From contig SVFK01000002.1 in the NCBI GenBank assembly GCA_015056915.1, positions 62,001 to 126,000 on the forward strand: a stretch of DNA of 64,000 nt. Reading direction: 5' to 3'. Both the position numbers and the translations under genes were made by a program. Positions within the stretch are counted from its first letter, which is position 1, and the number at the start of each line of letters is the position of its first letter. This stretch comes from Lachnospiraceae bacterium. Lineage in GTDB: Bacteria > Bacillota > Clostridia > Lachnospirales > Lachnospiraceae. A model generated the notes under the pieces. That model made no database searches. It was not told where the DNA came from and saw only the letters and a list, made by a program, of their open reading frames with translations. This document shows positions 29,109-39,466 of the stretch, piece by piece.

Positions 29109-29172
29109 GGAATTGATTGTCCGGCATACGGGCAGAAGGGAGCAAAATACATATTTAAGGAGGACGTTTTAA

Positions 29173-30885
29173 ATGTCAACAAAAGCTTATTATCCGATTT
29201 CTGAAATCGGCGCAGGCAAGCCCGGTTTCAGCAAAACACGTTCTATTATCGAAGGTGCTTTTTACGGTAATAACGTAGTTAAGGTTAACACCTTAAGAGA
29301 GGCATATGAATTAGCTAAGAATTCACCCGGTACTATTGTTACCGATATGCCTATTTACAATGCAGAGCAGCAGGGTCTTGAGAGAGATTCTAAGGTTCTG
29401 TTATTCAATGACGGTGCAGTTACCGGTCGTTATGCTCAGGCACGTCGTATTAAAGGCGAGCCCGGCGTAGATGCTACCAAATTAGACAAGGTAGTTATGG
29501 ATGCTATTTACAAGACCCGTTGGATGACCCTGTATCATGCAGAGTGCTATATCGGTCTTGATCCTGAATTCATGGTAAAGGCTCACCTTCTGATTCCTGA
29601 AGGAGAAGAGAATATCCTTTACAACTGGATGTTAAACTTCCAGTATATGTCTGATGAGTATGTAAGAATGTATCAGAATTCCGTACCTGTAGGTAATGGA
29701 AATGAGCCTGATATCTACATCTTCTCTAATCCTCAGTGGGAGCCTACTCCCAGCCCTGACGTTGATTACAGCTGCTTAAGCGATGATTTGACTCTGTGCT
29801 ACTTTGACACAGACCAGAACTGTGCAGCTATCCTTGGTATGAAATACTTTGGTGAGCACAAGAAGGGTACTCTGACCATGGCTTGGGCACTTGCTAACAG
29901 AAATGGTTATGCTTCCTGCCACGGCGGACAGAAGGAATATACCTTAGCAGATGGTTCTAAGTATGTTGCATCTGTATATGGTCTGTCCGGATCCGGTAAG
30001 TCTACTCTGACTCATGCTAAGCATGGCGGCAAGTATGACATCAAGGTTCTTCATGATGATGCATTCATTATCAATACCGATACCTGTGCATCTATCGCAC
30101 TTGAGCCTTCTTACTTTGATAAGACAGCTGATTATCCTACCGGTTGTGAAGATAACAAGTATCTGCTTACTGCTCAGAACGTTTCTGCAACTCTTGATGA
30201 GGACGGAAAGATTCAGCTGGTAACTGAGGATATCAGAAACGGTAATGGTCGTGCTATTAAGTCCAAATTATGGTCTCCTAACCGTGTAGATAAGATTGAC
30301 GCTCCTGTTAATGCTATCTTCTGGATTATGAAGGACCCTGTAATTCCTCCCGTACTTAAGTTAAAGGGTGCTGCTTTAGCATCTGTTATGGGTGCAACCT
30401 TAGCAACCAAGACCTCTACCGCAGAGCGTGTTGCTGCAGGTACTGATATGAACGCACTTCGTTTCGTGCCTTATGCTAATCCTTTCAGAACATATCCTCT
30501 GGCTAACGACTATGAGAAGTTCAAGAAGCTGGTAGAAGAGAAGAACGTTGACTGCTACATCGTTAACACCGGTGACTTCATGGGTACAAAGGTTAAACCT
30601 GCTGATACTCTTGGTATTCTTGAGACAATCGTTGAAGGAAAGGCTAAGTTTGAGCAGTGGGGTAACTTCGAAGATATCGAAATCATGTACGAGTGGGATG
30701 GCAAGACTGCTGACTTCACTCCTAACCTTTCTGATGCTGCTTACATTGATGCACTTAAGGCTGCAATGCAGAGCCGTGTAGGTGCTGTTGAAGGCTTCGC
30801 AACCAAGAAGGAAGGTTATGACAAGCTTCCTGATGAGGCATTAAATGCTCTGAAGAAGCTCGTTGATGAGGCATCTTCTCTGTAA
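29173..30885 (+). CDS. pckA: Phosphoenolpyruvate carboxykinase (ATP-type)
   Basis: VYGLSGSGKSTLTHAKHGGKYDIKVLHDDAFIIN P-loop and kinase motifs; the full-length family architecture is recognisable. Confidence 0.9.
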   Translation: MSTKAYYPISEIGAGKPGFSKTRSIIEGAFYGNNVVKVNTLREAYELAKNSPGTIVTDMPIYNAEQQGLERDSKVLLFNDGAVTGRYAQARRIKGEPGVDATKLDKVVMDAIYKTRWMTLYHAECYIGLDPEFMVKAHLLIPEGEENILYNWMLNFQYMSDEYVRMYQNSVPVGNGNEPDIYIFSNPQWEPTPSPDVDYSCLSDDLTLCYFDTDQNCAAILGMKYFGEHKKGTLTMAWALANRNGYASCHGGQKEYTLADGSKYVASVYGLSGSGKSTLTHAKHGGKYDIKVLHDDAFIINTDTCASIALEPSYFDKTADYPTGCEDNKYLLTAQNVSATLDEDGKIQLVTEDIRNGNGRAIKSKLWSPNRVDKIDAPVNAIFWIMKDPVIPPVLKLKGAALASVMGATLATKTSTAERVAAGTDMNALRFVPYANPFRTYPLANDYEKFKKLVEEKNVDCYIVNTGDFMGTKVKPADTLGILETIVEGKAKFEQWGNFEDIEIMYEWDGKTADFTPNLSDAAYIDALKAAMQSRVGAVEGFATKKEGYDKLPDEALNALKKLVDEASSL

Positions 30886-30906
30886 TTTCAAACAGTAAAG
30901 TAACAG

Positions 30907-30936
30907 ACAGACCATGGGAAACCATGGTCTGTTTTT
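30907..30936 (+). terminator. Rho-independent terminator after pckA
   Basis: ACAGACCATGG-gaaa-CCATGGTCTGTTTTT. Confidence 0.9.
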
Positions 30937-31054
30937 GAAAGTAACACGGTTGAAGTATGGTATTCTGTTTTGTAGGATGAATGTTAAGGAAAGAATTAAA
31001 GATTTGGTAAATTTTACAGTTGTGTAATCGCGAAAAATTGGCTATAATATAAGT

Positions 31055-31253
31055 AACCTGAGATGCACGATAACTCTTGTTAATTTTGAACCTACATTTT
31101 CTTTAAACGGGATTCCTATATTGCCAAGTGGCTGTCAAGCCCTCACTCCAAGGCATGACCTTGGAGGATTGGAAGGGAAGGCAAAAGGTTGGTTGCGGTT
31201 ACCCACCTAGCATCGCTAGGAGTCAAAAAACAAGAGGCGGCATTTTGGGGCAA
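31055..31253 (+). ncRNA. ssrS: 6S RNA
   Basis: Closing stem CCUGAGAUGC / GCAUUUUGGGG; blocks TTAATTTTGAACCTACATTTTCTTTAAACGGGATTCCTATATTG and GGTTACCCACCTAGCATCGCTAGGAGTC resemble clostridial 6S RNA; TATAAT at 31043-31048 upstream and a strong terminator downstream. Confidence 0.85.
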
Positions 31254-31264
31254 TACAAAAGATG

Positions 31265-31293
31265 AGGAGCAGTCCGAAAGGACTGCTCTTTTA
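31265..31293 (+). terminator. Rho-independent terminator after 6S RNA
   Basis: AGGAGCAGTCC-gaaa-GGACTGCTCTTTT. Confidence 0.9.
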
Positions 31294-31362
31294 AACTTTA
31301 GGATAAGCATTGGAAGAATAGGTAAGGCGGAATGTGAGGTTAAGAATTTGCATAATGGACAT

Positions 31363-33234
31363 ATGAATCAATCTCAAAGGATGCAGCTTAAGACCTTAAT
31401 ATGTATTTTAGGGCTTGGGGTGTTGTTGATAATAGTAATTGCACGATTGTTTATGATATTGCAGCCGGGAACAGAGCAGGAGGAACCACATATTCCTGTC
31501 ATTGAGGAATTCCGAAATGTGTGGATTATGGAGGCTGATGGTGAAGCCTTGTTAATGTATAAGGAGGGTGAGGAAATATCTTACCCGTATGAATTGCAAG
31601 CCGGCAATTCTAAGCCGGAGCAGATGCGGGAGCAGCTTGCGGATATTGTCTTGACAGACGGTGTGATTACCGAGATACATATTAAGTCGGATAAAATAAA
31701 TGGCAAGGTCTTGAGTGGGGATGCTACGGGGATAGAGGTAGAGGGTTACGGCAGGCTTCCTCTGGCAGAGGACTATAGGGGTTACCGTATTTACAAAACA
31801 CTTGCTATGTGTACCGTTTCTGATTTGGCATTTGGGTATCCTTATGCTGATTTTGTAGTGGAAAACGGACAGATATGCGGTATCCTGATTGTCAGAGAAG
31901 AGGCCATGGAGTATATCAGAGTATTGCTTAAGACGTCAGACTATGCAGGCATCTATCATGAGCAATTACAAATCACGGCTGATACGGCATTTACCATTCA
32001 ATATGGTCCTTATGAAAACAGGCAGACGGAACAGCATGCTGCCGGTGAGTTGGTTTCTATTGATAAAAGCAGTCCGTATTTTCAGGGAGAGCGTGTGTTG
32101 ATTGCACCGGATGTACTTACCGGCAAGGTGATTTTACAAAATGTGAGTCGTAGTCAGGGAGCGCCGAATTACCGCGGATGTATGGAAGTGCAGCTTACAG
32201 AGGAAGGAATGGTTGTGATAAATGAGGTGCTTTTAGAGGAATATCTCTACTGTGTAGTACCCAGTGAAATGCCGGCTTCCTACCCGGATGAAGCCTTGCA
32301 GGCGCAGGCGGTCTGTGCTCGAACCTACGCCTATGGACACATGCAGCAGGCCGGCTATCCTGAGTATGGTGCCCATGTGGATGACAGTACTTCTTATCAG
32401 GTTTACAACAATATTTTGGAGCAGGAAAGTACCACTACAGCGGTGAAGGAGACCTATGGACAGCTTCTGTATACTGCGGATGGCAATTTGGCAGGAACCT
32501 ATTATTATTCAACCTCCTGTGGTGTGGGAACAGATGCTGATATTTGGAAAACAGAAGCCTCAAGGGCACTTACCTATTTACGTGGGAAATCTGTAAGTCG
32601 TCAGGAAACGGAAGCTGCTTCAGACATGGCTGATATGTTGAAGGATGAGGCGGCGTTTGCCAATTTTATTCAAAGTAAGAATGCGGATGATTTTGAGGTG
32701 AACGAGGGCTGGTATCGGTGGACCTACACCGTGCCGGTAATTGACACACAACGTATGCTGGGCATATTGCAAAATCGTTATCAGGCTAACAGAAACCTGG
32801 TGCTGACCCTGCAGGGAGAAGCATATGTCAGCGAACCCATAGAAGAGCTTGATGAGATAACAGATATGTATATTGCGAGCAGGGGTAGTGGCGGTGTTGC
32901 GGATGAATTGATGATAAAGACAAAGGAGCATACTTATAAGGTCATATCCGAACACAATATCCGTTATGTTCTTAACAACGGAGAGAGTCCGGTGGTGAGA
33001 CAGGATGGAAGTGAGGTGACAGCTGCCACCTTGTTGCCCAGTGCCTTTTTTGTACTGTCTGCTGGTAAAGAAGGTGAAAAGGTGGTAGGATATAACTTGA
33101 CGGGCGGCGGATTTGGTCATGGTGTGGGAATGAGTCAGAATGGTGCCAAAAATATGGCAAATAGCGGCTATACTTCTGATGAAATTTTGACGTTTTTTTA
33201 TGAGGGTTGCTCGGTTCAAAATGTATATGAGTAA
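31363..33234 (+). CDS. SpoIID/LytB domain-containing protein
   Basis: YLYCVVPSEMPASYPDEALQAQAVCARTYAYGHM and GGGFGHGVGMSQNGAKNMANSGYTSDEILTFFYEGC. ATG 31363 is used because the 31189 start lies inside the 6S RNA. Confidence 0.92.
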   Translation: MNQSQRMQLKTLICILGLGVLLIIVIARLFMILQPGTEQEEPHIPVIEEFRNVWIMEADGEALLMYKEGEEISYPYELQAGNSKPEQMREQLADIVLTDGVITEIHIKSDKINGKVLSGDATGIEVEGYGRLPLAEDYRGYRIYKTLAMCTVSDLAFGYPYADFVVENGQICGILIVREEAMEYIRVLLKTSDYAGIYHEQLQITADTAFTIQYGPYENRQTEQHAAGELVSIDKSSPYFQGERVLIAPDVLTGKVILQNVSRSQGAPNYRGCMEVQLTEEGMVVINEVLLEEYLYCVVPSEMPASYPDEALQAQAVCARTYAYGHMQQAGYPEYGAHVDDSTSYQVYNNILEQESTTTAVKETYGQLLYTADGNLAGTYYYSTSCGVGTDADIWKTEASRALTYLRGKSVSRQETEAASDMADMLKDEAAFANFIQSKNADDFEVNEGWYRWTYTVPVIDTQRMLGILQNRYQANRNLVLTLQGEAYVSEPIEELDEITDMYIASRGSGGVADELMIKTKEHTYKVISEHNIRYVLNNGESPVVRQDGSEVTAATLLPSAFFVLSAGKEGEKVVGYNLTGGGFGHGVGMSQNGAKNMANSGYTSDEILTFFYEGCSVQNVYE

Positions 33235-33277
33235 TAAAGCGTGTTGTGGGTTACATATTTCTACGGGAGGGAAGGGC

Positions 33278-34099
33278 ATGAGATCTATGTTGCGAAAAAT
33301 AATTTATATATTGCAAGATTTTTCGGCGCAGATGAAAAAGCAAAATATCAGTGCCTTTGCGGCAAGTACGGCATTTTTTCTGTTTTTGTCACTGGTGCCC
33401 ATGTTGATTATGCTGTGTACGGTGATTCCCTTTACTCCGCTTACGGAACAGGATTTGATGGCGGCGGTCACGGATATAACGCCCGATGTGATAGACCCCT
33501 TGGCGCGAAGCTTGATAGGCGAGGTGTATGATAAATCTGCAGGAATTTTGTCTGTGGCGGTGCTGGCTACTTTATGGTCTGCCGGTAAGGGCGTGTTGGC
33601 GCTGATGAGGGGGCTTAATGCCATTAATGATGTGGATGAAGAACGTAATTACTTTGTGGTGCGTGGGATGGCATCCTTCTATACGCTGGTGATGCTACTG
33701 ATTGTGATTCTTTCTTTGTTTATTATGGTATTTGGGAATGCACTGGTGAATGTCTTGCTATATCGGATTCCGCAGCTGCAGATACTTGCCTCCTTTTTAA
33801 TGAATTTCCGCTTTGTTTTCGTGTGGTTAGTGCTGACGATTTTATTTGCAATGATATATGCCTATATCCCTAATATTAAGCTGAAATTTAGAGAACAGCT
33901 TCCGGGAGCTATGTTTTCAGCTATTGTTTGGAGTGTTTTTTCATGGTTTTTCTCCGTTTATGTGGGCTGGGAGGAGGCCGGTAGTATATACGGAAGCCTG
34001 TCCATTATTGTAATTGTAATGCTGTGGCTGTATTTTTGTATGTACATCATTATGGTGGGAGCCTATTTAAATCGGTATTTTAATTCAAGAAATTCTTGA
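33278..34099 (+). CDS. YihY/virulence factor BrkB family membrane protein
   Basis: AFAASTAFFLFLSLVPMLIMLCTVIPF and LYGSLSIIVIVMLWLYFCMYIIMVGAYLN. Confidence 0.9.
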   Translation: MRSMLRKIIYILQDFSAQMKKQNISAFAASTAFFLFLSLVPMLIMLCTVIPFTPLTEQDLMAAVTDITPDVIDPLARSLIGEVYDKSAGILSVAVLATLWSAGKGVLALMRGLNAINDVDEERNYFVVRGMASFYTLVMLLIVILSLFIMVFGNALVNVLLYRIPQLQILASFLMNFRFVFVWLVLTILFAMIYAYIPNIKLKFREQLPGAMFSAIVWSVFSWFFSVYVGWEEAGSIYGSLSIIVIVMLWLYFCMYIIMVGAYLNRYFNSRNS

Positions 34100-34124
34100 C
34101 ATTTTCACAGATTATCACTACAAT

Positions 34125-34400
34125 GAAAAGCAGTGATAAATAGCGATGAAGGTACACAGTAGCGTATCGTTTTCTTTCAGAGAGAGGAAGTCACCGGCTG
34201 CAAGCTTCCTTAAGTTCAGATGATATGTCGAATTTCCTACCGGAGCTGCTTGGAGGAACAGAGGTATAAGATATTTCTAAAGTATTCCAAGCCGGAGGCG
34301 CCCGTTACGCGTAAATGAGTGTCTGATATAATATCAGGAATCAGGGTGGTACCGCGGAAGAATTCGTCCCTTGCATAGAAATATGCAGGGGATTTTTTAT
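34125..34400 (+). promoter_or_regulatory. T-box leader upstream of pheS
   Basis: AGAGAG near the stem I distal region, T-box core AGGGTGGTACCGCGG (34343-34357), terminator CCCTTGCATAgaaaTATGCAGGGGATTTTTT. Confidence 0.93.
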
Positions 34401-34486
34401 TTTACTGGATTAGGGTGTCAAAGGGTTCTGCATCCCCCCTAATCTTTACGAGAAAGAAATTCTAAGAAAAGGAAAGGAAGAACAAA

Positions 34487-35512
34487 ATGAACGCAAATTT
34501 GGAGCTGATTAAGCAGGAAATTATTGCTGGTGCAGAGGAATTGAATTCCTCAAAAGAAGTGTATGAGTTCAAAAAGAAGTTTTTGGATGGCAAGACAGGT
34601 AAAATTGGCTTGCTGATGAGAGAAATGAAGAATATTCCACCCGAGCAGAGAGCAGATTACGGCAAGGGTGTAAATGAATTGAAGGAGTGGGCGTTAGATT
34701 TTCTGGGTGAGCTTGATGCCAAGATGAAGGAGAAGGAATTACAAGCAAGATATGAGTCAGAAAAGCTTGATATTTCTCTTCCGGCAGTAGAGTTAGAGGA
34801 GGGTAATCTTCATCCCATTACCTTGGTTCGTAATCAGTTAATTGATATTTTCTCAGGAATGGGATTTGAGATTTTTGAGGGTACTGAAATTGAGACGGAT
34901 TATTACAATTTTACAGCATTAAATACCCCTCAGGATCATCCGGCAAGAGATATGCAGGATACCTTCTATTTATCGCCTGAATTTCTGCTGAGAACACAGA
35001 CCAGTGCCGGACAGATTCATGTTATGGAGAAGCAGAAGCCGCCGATTAAGATATTATCTCCCGGCAAGGTGTTCCGTTCTGATGATGATGCTACACATTC
35101 ACCTATGTTTACCCAGATGGAAGGTCTTGTTGTAGATAAGGGCATCACCCTTTGCGATTTACAGGGTATGTTGGATGTGTTTGTGCAGAAGATTTACGGT
35201 GAAGGCACTAAGACAAGACTTCGTCCTTCCTACTTCCCGTTTACGGAGCCTTCTGTAGAAGTGGATTGCAGCTGCTTTGAGTGTGGAGGAACAGGCTGTA
35301 AGCTTTGTAAGGGAACCGGCTGGATTGAGATTTTAGGTGCAGGTATTGTGAATAATAAGGTCCTTGAGAATTGTGGCATTGATTCCAATGAATATAGCGG
35401 TTTGGCATTTGGTATCGGTATTGAACGTACTGCAATGTTAAAATATGGTATTAACAACATTAAGTTATTATTTGAATCAGACTTACGTGTGCTGAAGCAA
35501 TTAAATGACTAG
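34487..35512 (+). CDS. pheS: Phenylalanine--tRNA ligase alpha subunit
   Basis: [53 protein letters not shown]. Confidence 0.97.
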   Translation: MNANLELIKQEIIAGAEELNSSKEVYEFKKKFLDGKTGKIGLLMREMKNIPPEQRADYGKGVNELKEWALDFLGELDAKMKEKELQARYESEKLDISLPAVELEEGNLHPITLVRNQLIDIFSGMGFEIFEGTEIETDYYNFTALNTPQDHPARDMQDTFYLSPEFLLRTQTSAGQIHVMEKQKPPIKILSPGKVFRSDDDATHSPMFTQMEGLVVDKGITLCDLQGMLDVFVQKIYGEGTKTRLRPSYFPFTEPSVEVDCSCFECGGTGCKLCKGTGWIEILGAGIVNNKVLENCGIDSNEYSGLAFGIGIERTAMLKYGINNIKLLFESDLRVLKQLND

Positions 35513-35567
35513 GACTTGATACGGAATAAATTGATAAAAGTCAAACAGAAAGGTAAGGTAAATTAAT

Positions 35568-37988
35568 ATGATTACACCCCTTAGTTGGTTGAAGGAATAT
35601 GTAGATATAGATGTGACACCACAGGAATTGCAGGATAAATTATTCTCTTGTGGTTTCGAGGTAGAAGAGCTGTACGAGGTAGGTAAGGATATTAGTAAGG
35701 TTGTAGTGGGACATGTGCTTACCTGTGAAGCGATTCCCGATACTCATTTGCATGTATGTCAGGTGGATTGTGGAGAACATGGTACTTTCCAGATTTGTTG
35801 CGGAGCAGATAATGTGGTTGCAGGCGGCAAATTCCCGGTTGCTCTGGTAGGTGCGACTGTGTATGCCACAGCCAAGGATCACAAGACTGTAGAAGGCGTT
35901 ATGACCATTGGAAAGGGTAAGCTGCGCGGTTATGAATCCCATGGTATGCTTTGTTCCGGCGTGGAGCTTGGCGTAAGTGAAAATATGTATCCGGGTGCAG
36001 GCTATAACGGACTTTTAGTGCTCCCTGAGGATGCTGAGATTGGTGCAGATGTAAAGCCGATTCTTGGATTGGATGACTGGATTTTTGATATTGCTATTAC
36101 CGCCAACCGCCCTGATTGTCAGAGTATCCTTGGTATCGCAAGAGAGGTGGCAGCGGTACTGGAGAAAGAATTAAAAATGCCGGATTTAAGCTACACCGAG
36201 ACAGATGCGACTTTGGAAGGATTTACGGTAACCGTGGATTGTCCCGATTTGTGCCCCAGATACAGCGCTCACTATGTGACTGATGTGCGTATCGGAGAGT
36301 CTCCGCTATGGATGAAACGCAGACTTGCACTGGTGGGAATTGATGCGATTTCTAATGTAGTAGATATTACCAATTACATTCTGAAAGAATTGGGACAGCC
36401 CATGCATGCTTTCGATTTGGCTACCTTGGAAGGCAATGCAATCAATGTAAGACGTGCAAAAGATAATGAGCTTATCACCACTCTGGATGGTCAGGAATTA
36501 ACGCTTACAAATGCTAACATGGTAATATGTGACGGAGTGAAACCGGTTGCATTGGCAGGTGTAATGGGAGGATTGAATTCTGAAATTCGTGACACCACAA
36601 GCAGTGTATTGTTTGAATCTGCAAAGTTTGCACGTGACAATATCAGAAGAACCTCCAGAGCATTAGGAAAACGCTCTGACTCCAGTGCCCGCTATGAAAA
36701 GGGTGTGGATGAATACGCGACTGTTATGGCTATGAAGCGTGCACTCCACTTGATCGAAGAGCTTGACTGTGGTAAAGTATCCCGCATGCATGTGGATGTA
36801 AATACCGGAAACAGCGTAGAACCCAGAGAATTAAAGGTTAGTATCGAAAAAGTAAATAATTGTCTTGGTATTGTAGTACCCAATGAAGAGATTCTTAAAA
36901 TTATGAAGAATCTGGCATTTGAGCCTCAAATCGAAGGCGATTCCCTGATTCTGCAGGTTCCGGCGTTCCGCGAGGATGTTGAAACCTATCAGGATATTGC
37001 AGAGGAAGTTATCCGTATGTATGGCTATGAGCATGTCATTCCTGCATTTATGCCTTCTGCTCAGGTTACTATCGGTGGACAGAATCTGGTGCAGAAGAGT
37101 GAATTGAAGCTGAAGAAAGCTCTTTGCAGTGTGGGGGCTTATGAGTGTATTCATTATTCCTTCTTCTCACCTACGGATCTTGATTTATTAAGAATGCCGG
37201 AGGATGCAGTAGAGCGTAAGGCAATCAGAATTATGAATCCCATCAGTGAGGAATTATCGCTGATGAGAACCACTCTGGCAGCATCTATGATTAATGCTGT
37301 TGTTCGCAATCAGAAGAAGGGTAATCTGGAGGGCAGATTATTTGAAATCGGCAATGTATTTATGCCCTATGAGCTTCCGCTGACACAGTACCCGGACGAA
37401 AAGGCAAGACTTTGCGTGGGTATCTTTGGTGAGAAGGAATCCTTCTATACCATGAAGGGAATTGCAGAAAAGATTGCAGACTGCTTACATCTTAAGTTTA
37501 CTTATGAAAATAGCAGCAAGACCTTTTTACATCCTTATCAGACAGCACGTATTCTGTGTGAAGGCATAGAAATCGGTTATTTTGGAAAGCTTGCATATGA
37601 TATTGCAGACGATCAGGATCTTCGTACCCAGACATTTATTTTAGAGATGGATTTGAAGGTTGTTTCCCAGTGGTATGGCAAGAAACCGGTGTTCACACCG
37701 TTGCCCAAATTCCCGGAAGAGGAGAGAGATTTGGCTCTTGTTGTATCCAAAGAAATTACCTGTGGCGAAATCGAAAATGTTATGTTGGAGGCTTGTAAGT
37801 ATATCACCAATATTACTCTCTTTGATATTTATGAGGGTGAGCAGATTGCCGCAGACAAGAAGAGTATGGCATTTTCTGTGGTATTTACACCAAAGGATGA
37901 AGCGTTTGGTGCAGATAGCGTAGATGGCTTTGTAAAGAAAATCTTAAAGCAGCTGAACAAGGCATATGGAGTAGAGCTGAGAAGTTAA
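35568..37988 (+). CDS. pheT: Phenylalanine--tRNA ligase beta subunit
   Basis: MITPLSWLKEYVDIDVTPQELQDKL; B3/B4 and anticodon-binding domain motifs; after pheS. Confidence 0.97.
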   Translation: MITPLSWLKEYVDIDVTPQELQDKLFSCGFEVEELYEVGKDISKVVVGHVLTCEAIPDTHLHVCQVDCGEHGTFQICCGADNVVAGGKFPVALVGATVYATAKDHKTVEGVMTIGKGKLRGYESHGMLCSGVELGVSENMYPGAGYNGLLVLPEDAEIGADVKPILGLDDWIFDIAITANRPDCQSILGIAREVAAVLEKELKMPDLSYTETDATLEGFTVTVDCPDLCPRYSAHYVTDVRIGESPLWMKRRLALVGIDAISNVVDITNYILKELGQPMHAFDLATLEGNAINVRRAKDNELITTLDGQELTLTNANMVICDGVKPVALAGVMGGLNSEIRDTTSSVLFESAKFARDNIRRTSRALGKRSDSSARYEKGVDEYATVMAMKRALHLIEELDCGKVSRMHVDVNTGNSVEPRELKVSIEKVNNCLGIVVPNEEILKIMKNLAFEPQIEGDSLILQVPAFREDVETYQDIAEEVIRMYGYEHVIPAFMPSAQVTIGGQNLVQKSELKLKKALCSVGAYECIHYSFFSPTDLDLLRMPEDAVERKAIRIMNPISEELSLMRTTLAASMINAVVRNQKKGNLEGRLFEIGNVFMPYELPLTQYPDEKARLCVGIFGEKESFYTMKGIAEKIADCLHLKFTYENSSKTFLHPYQTARILCEGIEIGYFGKLAYDIADDQDLRTQTFILEMDLKVVSQWYGKKPVFTPLPKFPEEERDLALVVSKEITCGEIENVMLEACKYITNITLFDIYEGEQIAADKKSMAFSVVFTPKDEAFGADSVDGFVKKILKQLNKAYGVELRS

Positions 37989-38015
37989 TTGGTATAATCA
38001 AATTTAGAAAGATAC

Positions 38016-38057
38016 AAAATAAATCCTGTCAGGACAATCTCGACAGGATTTATTTTA
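38016..38057 (+). terminator. Terminator after pheT
   Basis: AAAATAAATCCTGTC ... GACAGGATTTATTTTA. Confidence 0.8.
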
Positions 38058-38167
38058 TAAATTTCTTTAGGAAATGAAATTTGGGATTTCATTTATAGTT
38101 TATTTGTTGTAAAATGGTTGGTGAGATTTGTTTGCACTCAAATTTTGAATGAAGGATAGGTACGTAC

Positions 38168-39433
38168 ATGATAGAATTTAACAATTCAGTATATTTTGAC
38201 GGAACGGATTATTATATGCAGACCGTGAAGCTGCAGGAGATTTCAGAAAATGCCAAAACTCCTTTTTATATATATGATATGAATTATGTTTTAGATAAAT
38301 ATCAGAAGCTCAAAGCATGCTTTCCGAGAGAGGATGTAAGATTATTTTATGCTGTGAAGGCTAATTTTAATCCACATATGTTAAAGATTATGAAGGAGAA
38401 TAACTTTTGCCTTGATACGGTTAGCCCGGCAGAAGTGATTTTGGCAAAGAAATTAGGCTTCGACAGTAGAAATATTTTATTCACAGCTAATAACATGACC
38501 GATGAAGAAATGGAAATTGTCAAAGCGCAGGGAGTGCTTTTCAATATTGATTCCCTGTCAAGATTGGAGGCATATGGTAAGTTCTACAGTGGTTCCGAAG
38601 TGTGTGTGCGCATTAATCCGGATGTACAAGCCGGTGAAAATGAAAAGGTCATGACAGGTGGCAGCTTAAGTAAATTCGGAATTTTGCTAGAGGATGTTCC
38701 GAAGGTGATTGCCATTGCCAAAGAATATAATATTAAAATAGTGGGTCTTCATGAGCATACGGGAAGCGGAATCTCCGATACCGGGAAAGTATTTGAAAGT
38801 ATGGAGAATCTTTTAAATATTGTGAATCCGGTGGATTTCCCGGATTTGGAGTTTGTTGATTTTGGCGGTGGCTTCAAAGCCCGTTATGCACCGGATGAAA
38901 AAGAAATAGATTATGTGGAGTTTGGCAAAAAGGCGGTTGAGATGTTTGACAAGGCCTGCTCCAAATACGGAAAGCAATTAAGTCTGTATTTTGAGCCCGG
39001 AAAGTATACTGTGGCAGAATGCGGATGTATGGTGGTGCAGGTGAATACCGTGAAAGACAATAAGGGTCGTCTTATTGTGGGAACCAATTCCGGTTTTCCT
39101 CACCTGATTCGTCCGGTATTTTATGATGCATATCATCATGTGGTTAATTTGAGCAATCCCACCGGAGAGGTTAAGGTATATGATATCTTCGGCAATACCT
39201 GTGAATCGGGAGATTGCTTTGCAAAGGAAAGAGAGCTCCCGGAGATTCGTATCGGAGATTATCTTGCAATCATGAATGCAGGCGCTTATTGCCGTTCCAT
39301 GGCTTCTGAATATAATCTTCGCCCGTTGCCGGCAGAGTATATTGTTTATAATGAAGAGGTGTTAACGACTAAAAGGAAGCTTTCCCATGAAGAATTGGCG
39401 GATAGAATTCTTGCTGATTACGGATTGGTGTAA
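38168..39433 (+). CDS. lysA: Diaminopimelate decarboxylase family (PLP, ODC/DAPDC fold)
   Basis: FYAVKANFNPHMLKIMKENNFCLDTVSPAEV, GLHEHTGSG, FEPGKYTVAECG. Confidence 0.82.
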   Translation: MIEFNNSVYFDGTDYYMQTVKLQEISENAKTPFYIYDMNYVLDKYQKLKACFPREDVRLFYAVKANFNPHMLKIMKENNFCLDTVSPAEVILAKKLGFDSRNILFTANNMTDEEMEIVKAQGVLFNIDSLSRLEAYGKFYSGSEVCVRINPDVQAGENEKVMTGGSLSKFGILLEDVPKVIAIAKEYNIKIVGLHEHTGSGISDTGKVFESMENLLNIVNPVDFPDLEFVDFGGGFKARYAPDEKEIDYVEFGKKAVEMFDKACSKYGKQLSLYFEPGKYTVAECGCMVVQVNTVKDNKGRLIVGTNSGFPHLIRPVFYDAYHHVVNLSNPTGEVKVYDIFGNTCESGDCFAKERELPEIRIGDYLAIMNAGAYCRSMASEYNLRPLPAEYIVYNEEVLTTKRKLSHEELADRILADYGLV

Positions 39434-39466
39434 GTAGATAACGATTATGTAAGGAGAAAAAGCGTA

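Noticed and set aside
31189-31362. N-terminal 58 codons of the supplied ORF 31189..33234
   Set aside because: This stretch is the 3' half of the 6S RNA plus its terminator; the SpoIID signal/TM region begins at ATG 31363.
38060-38167. Possible lysine riboswitch or T-box before lysA
   Set aside because: Only about 110 nt with a simple AAATGAAAT/ATTTCATTT hairpin; none of the conserved riboswitch or T-box core motifs seen.
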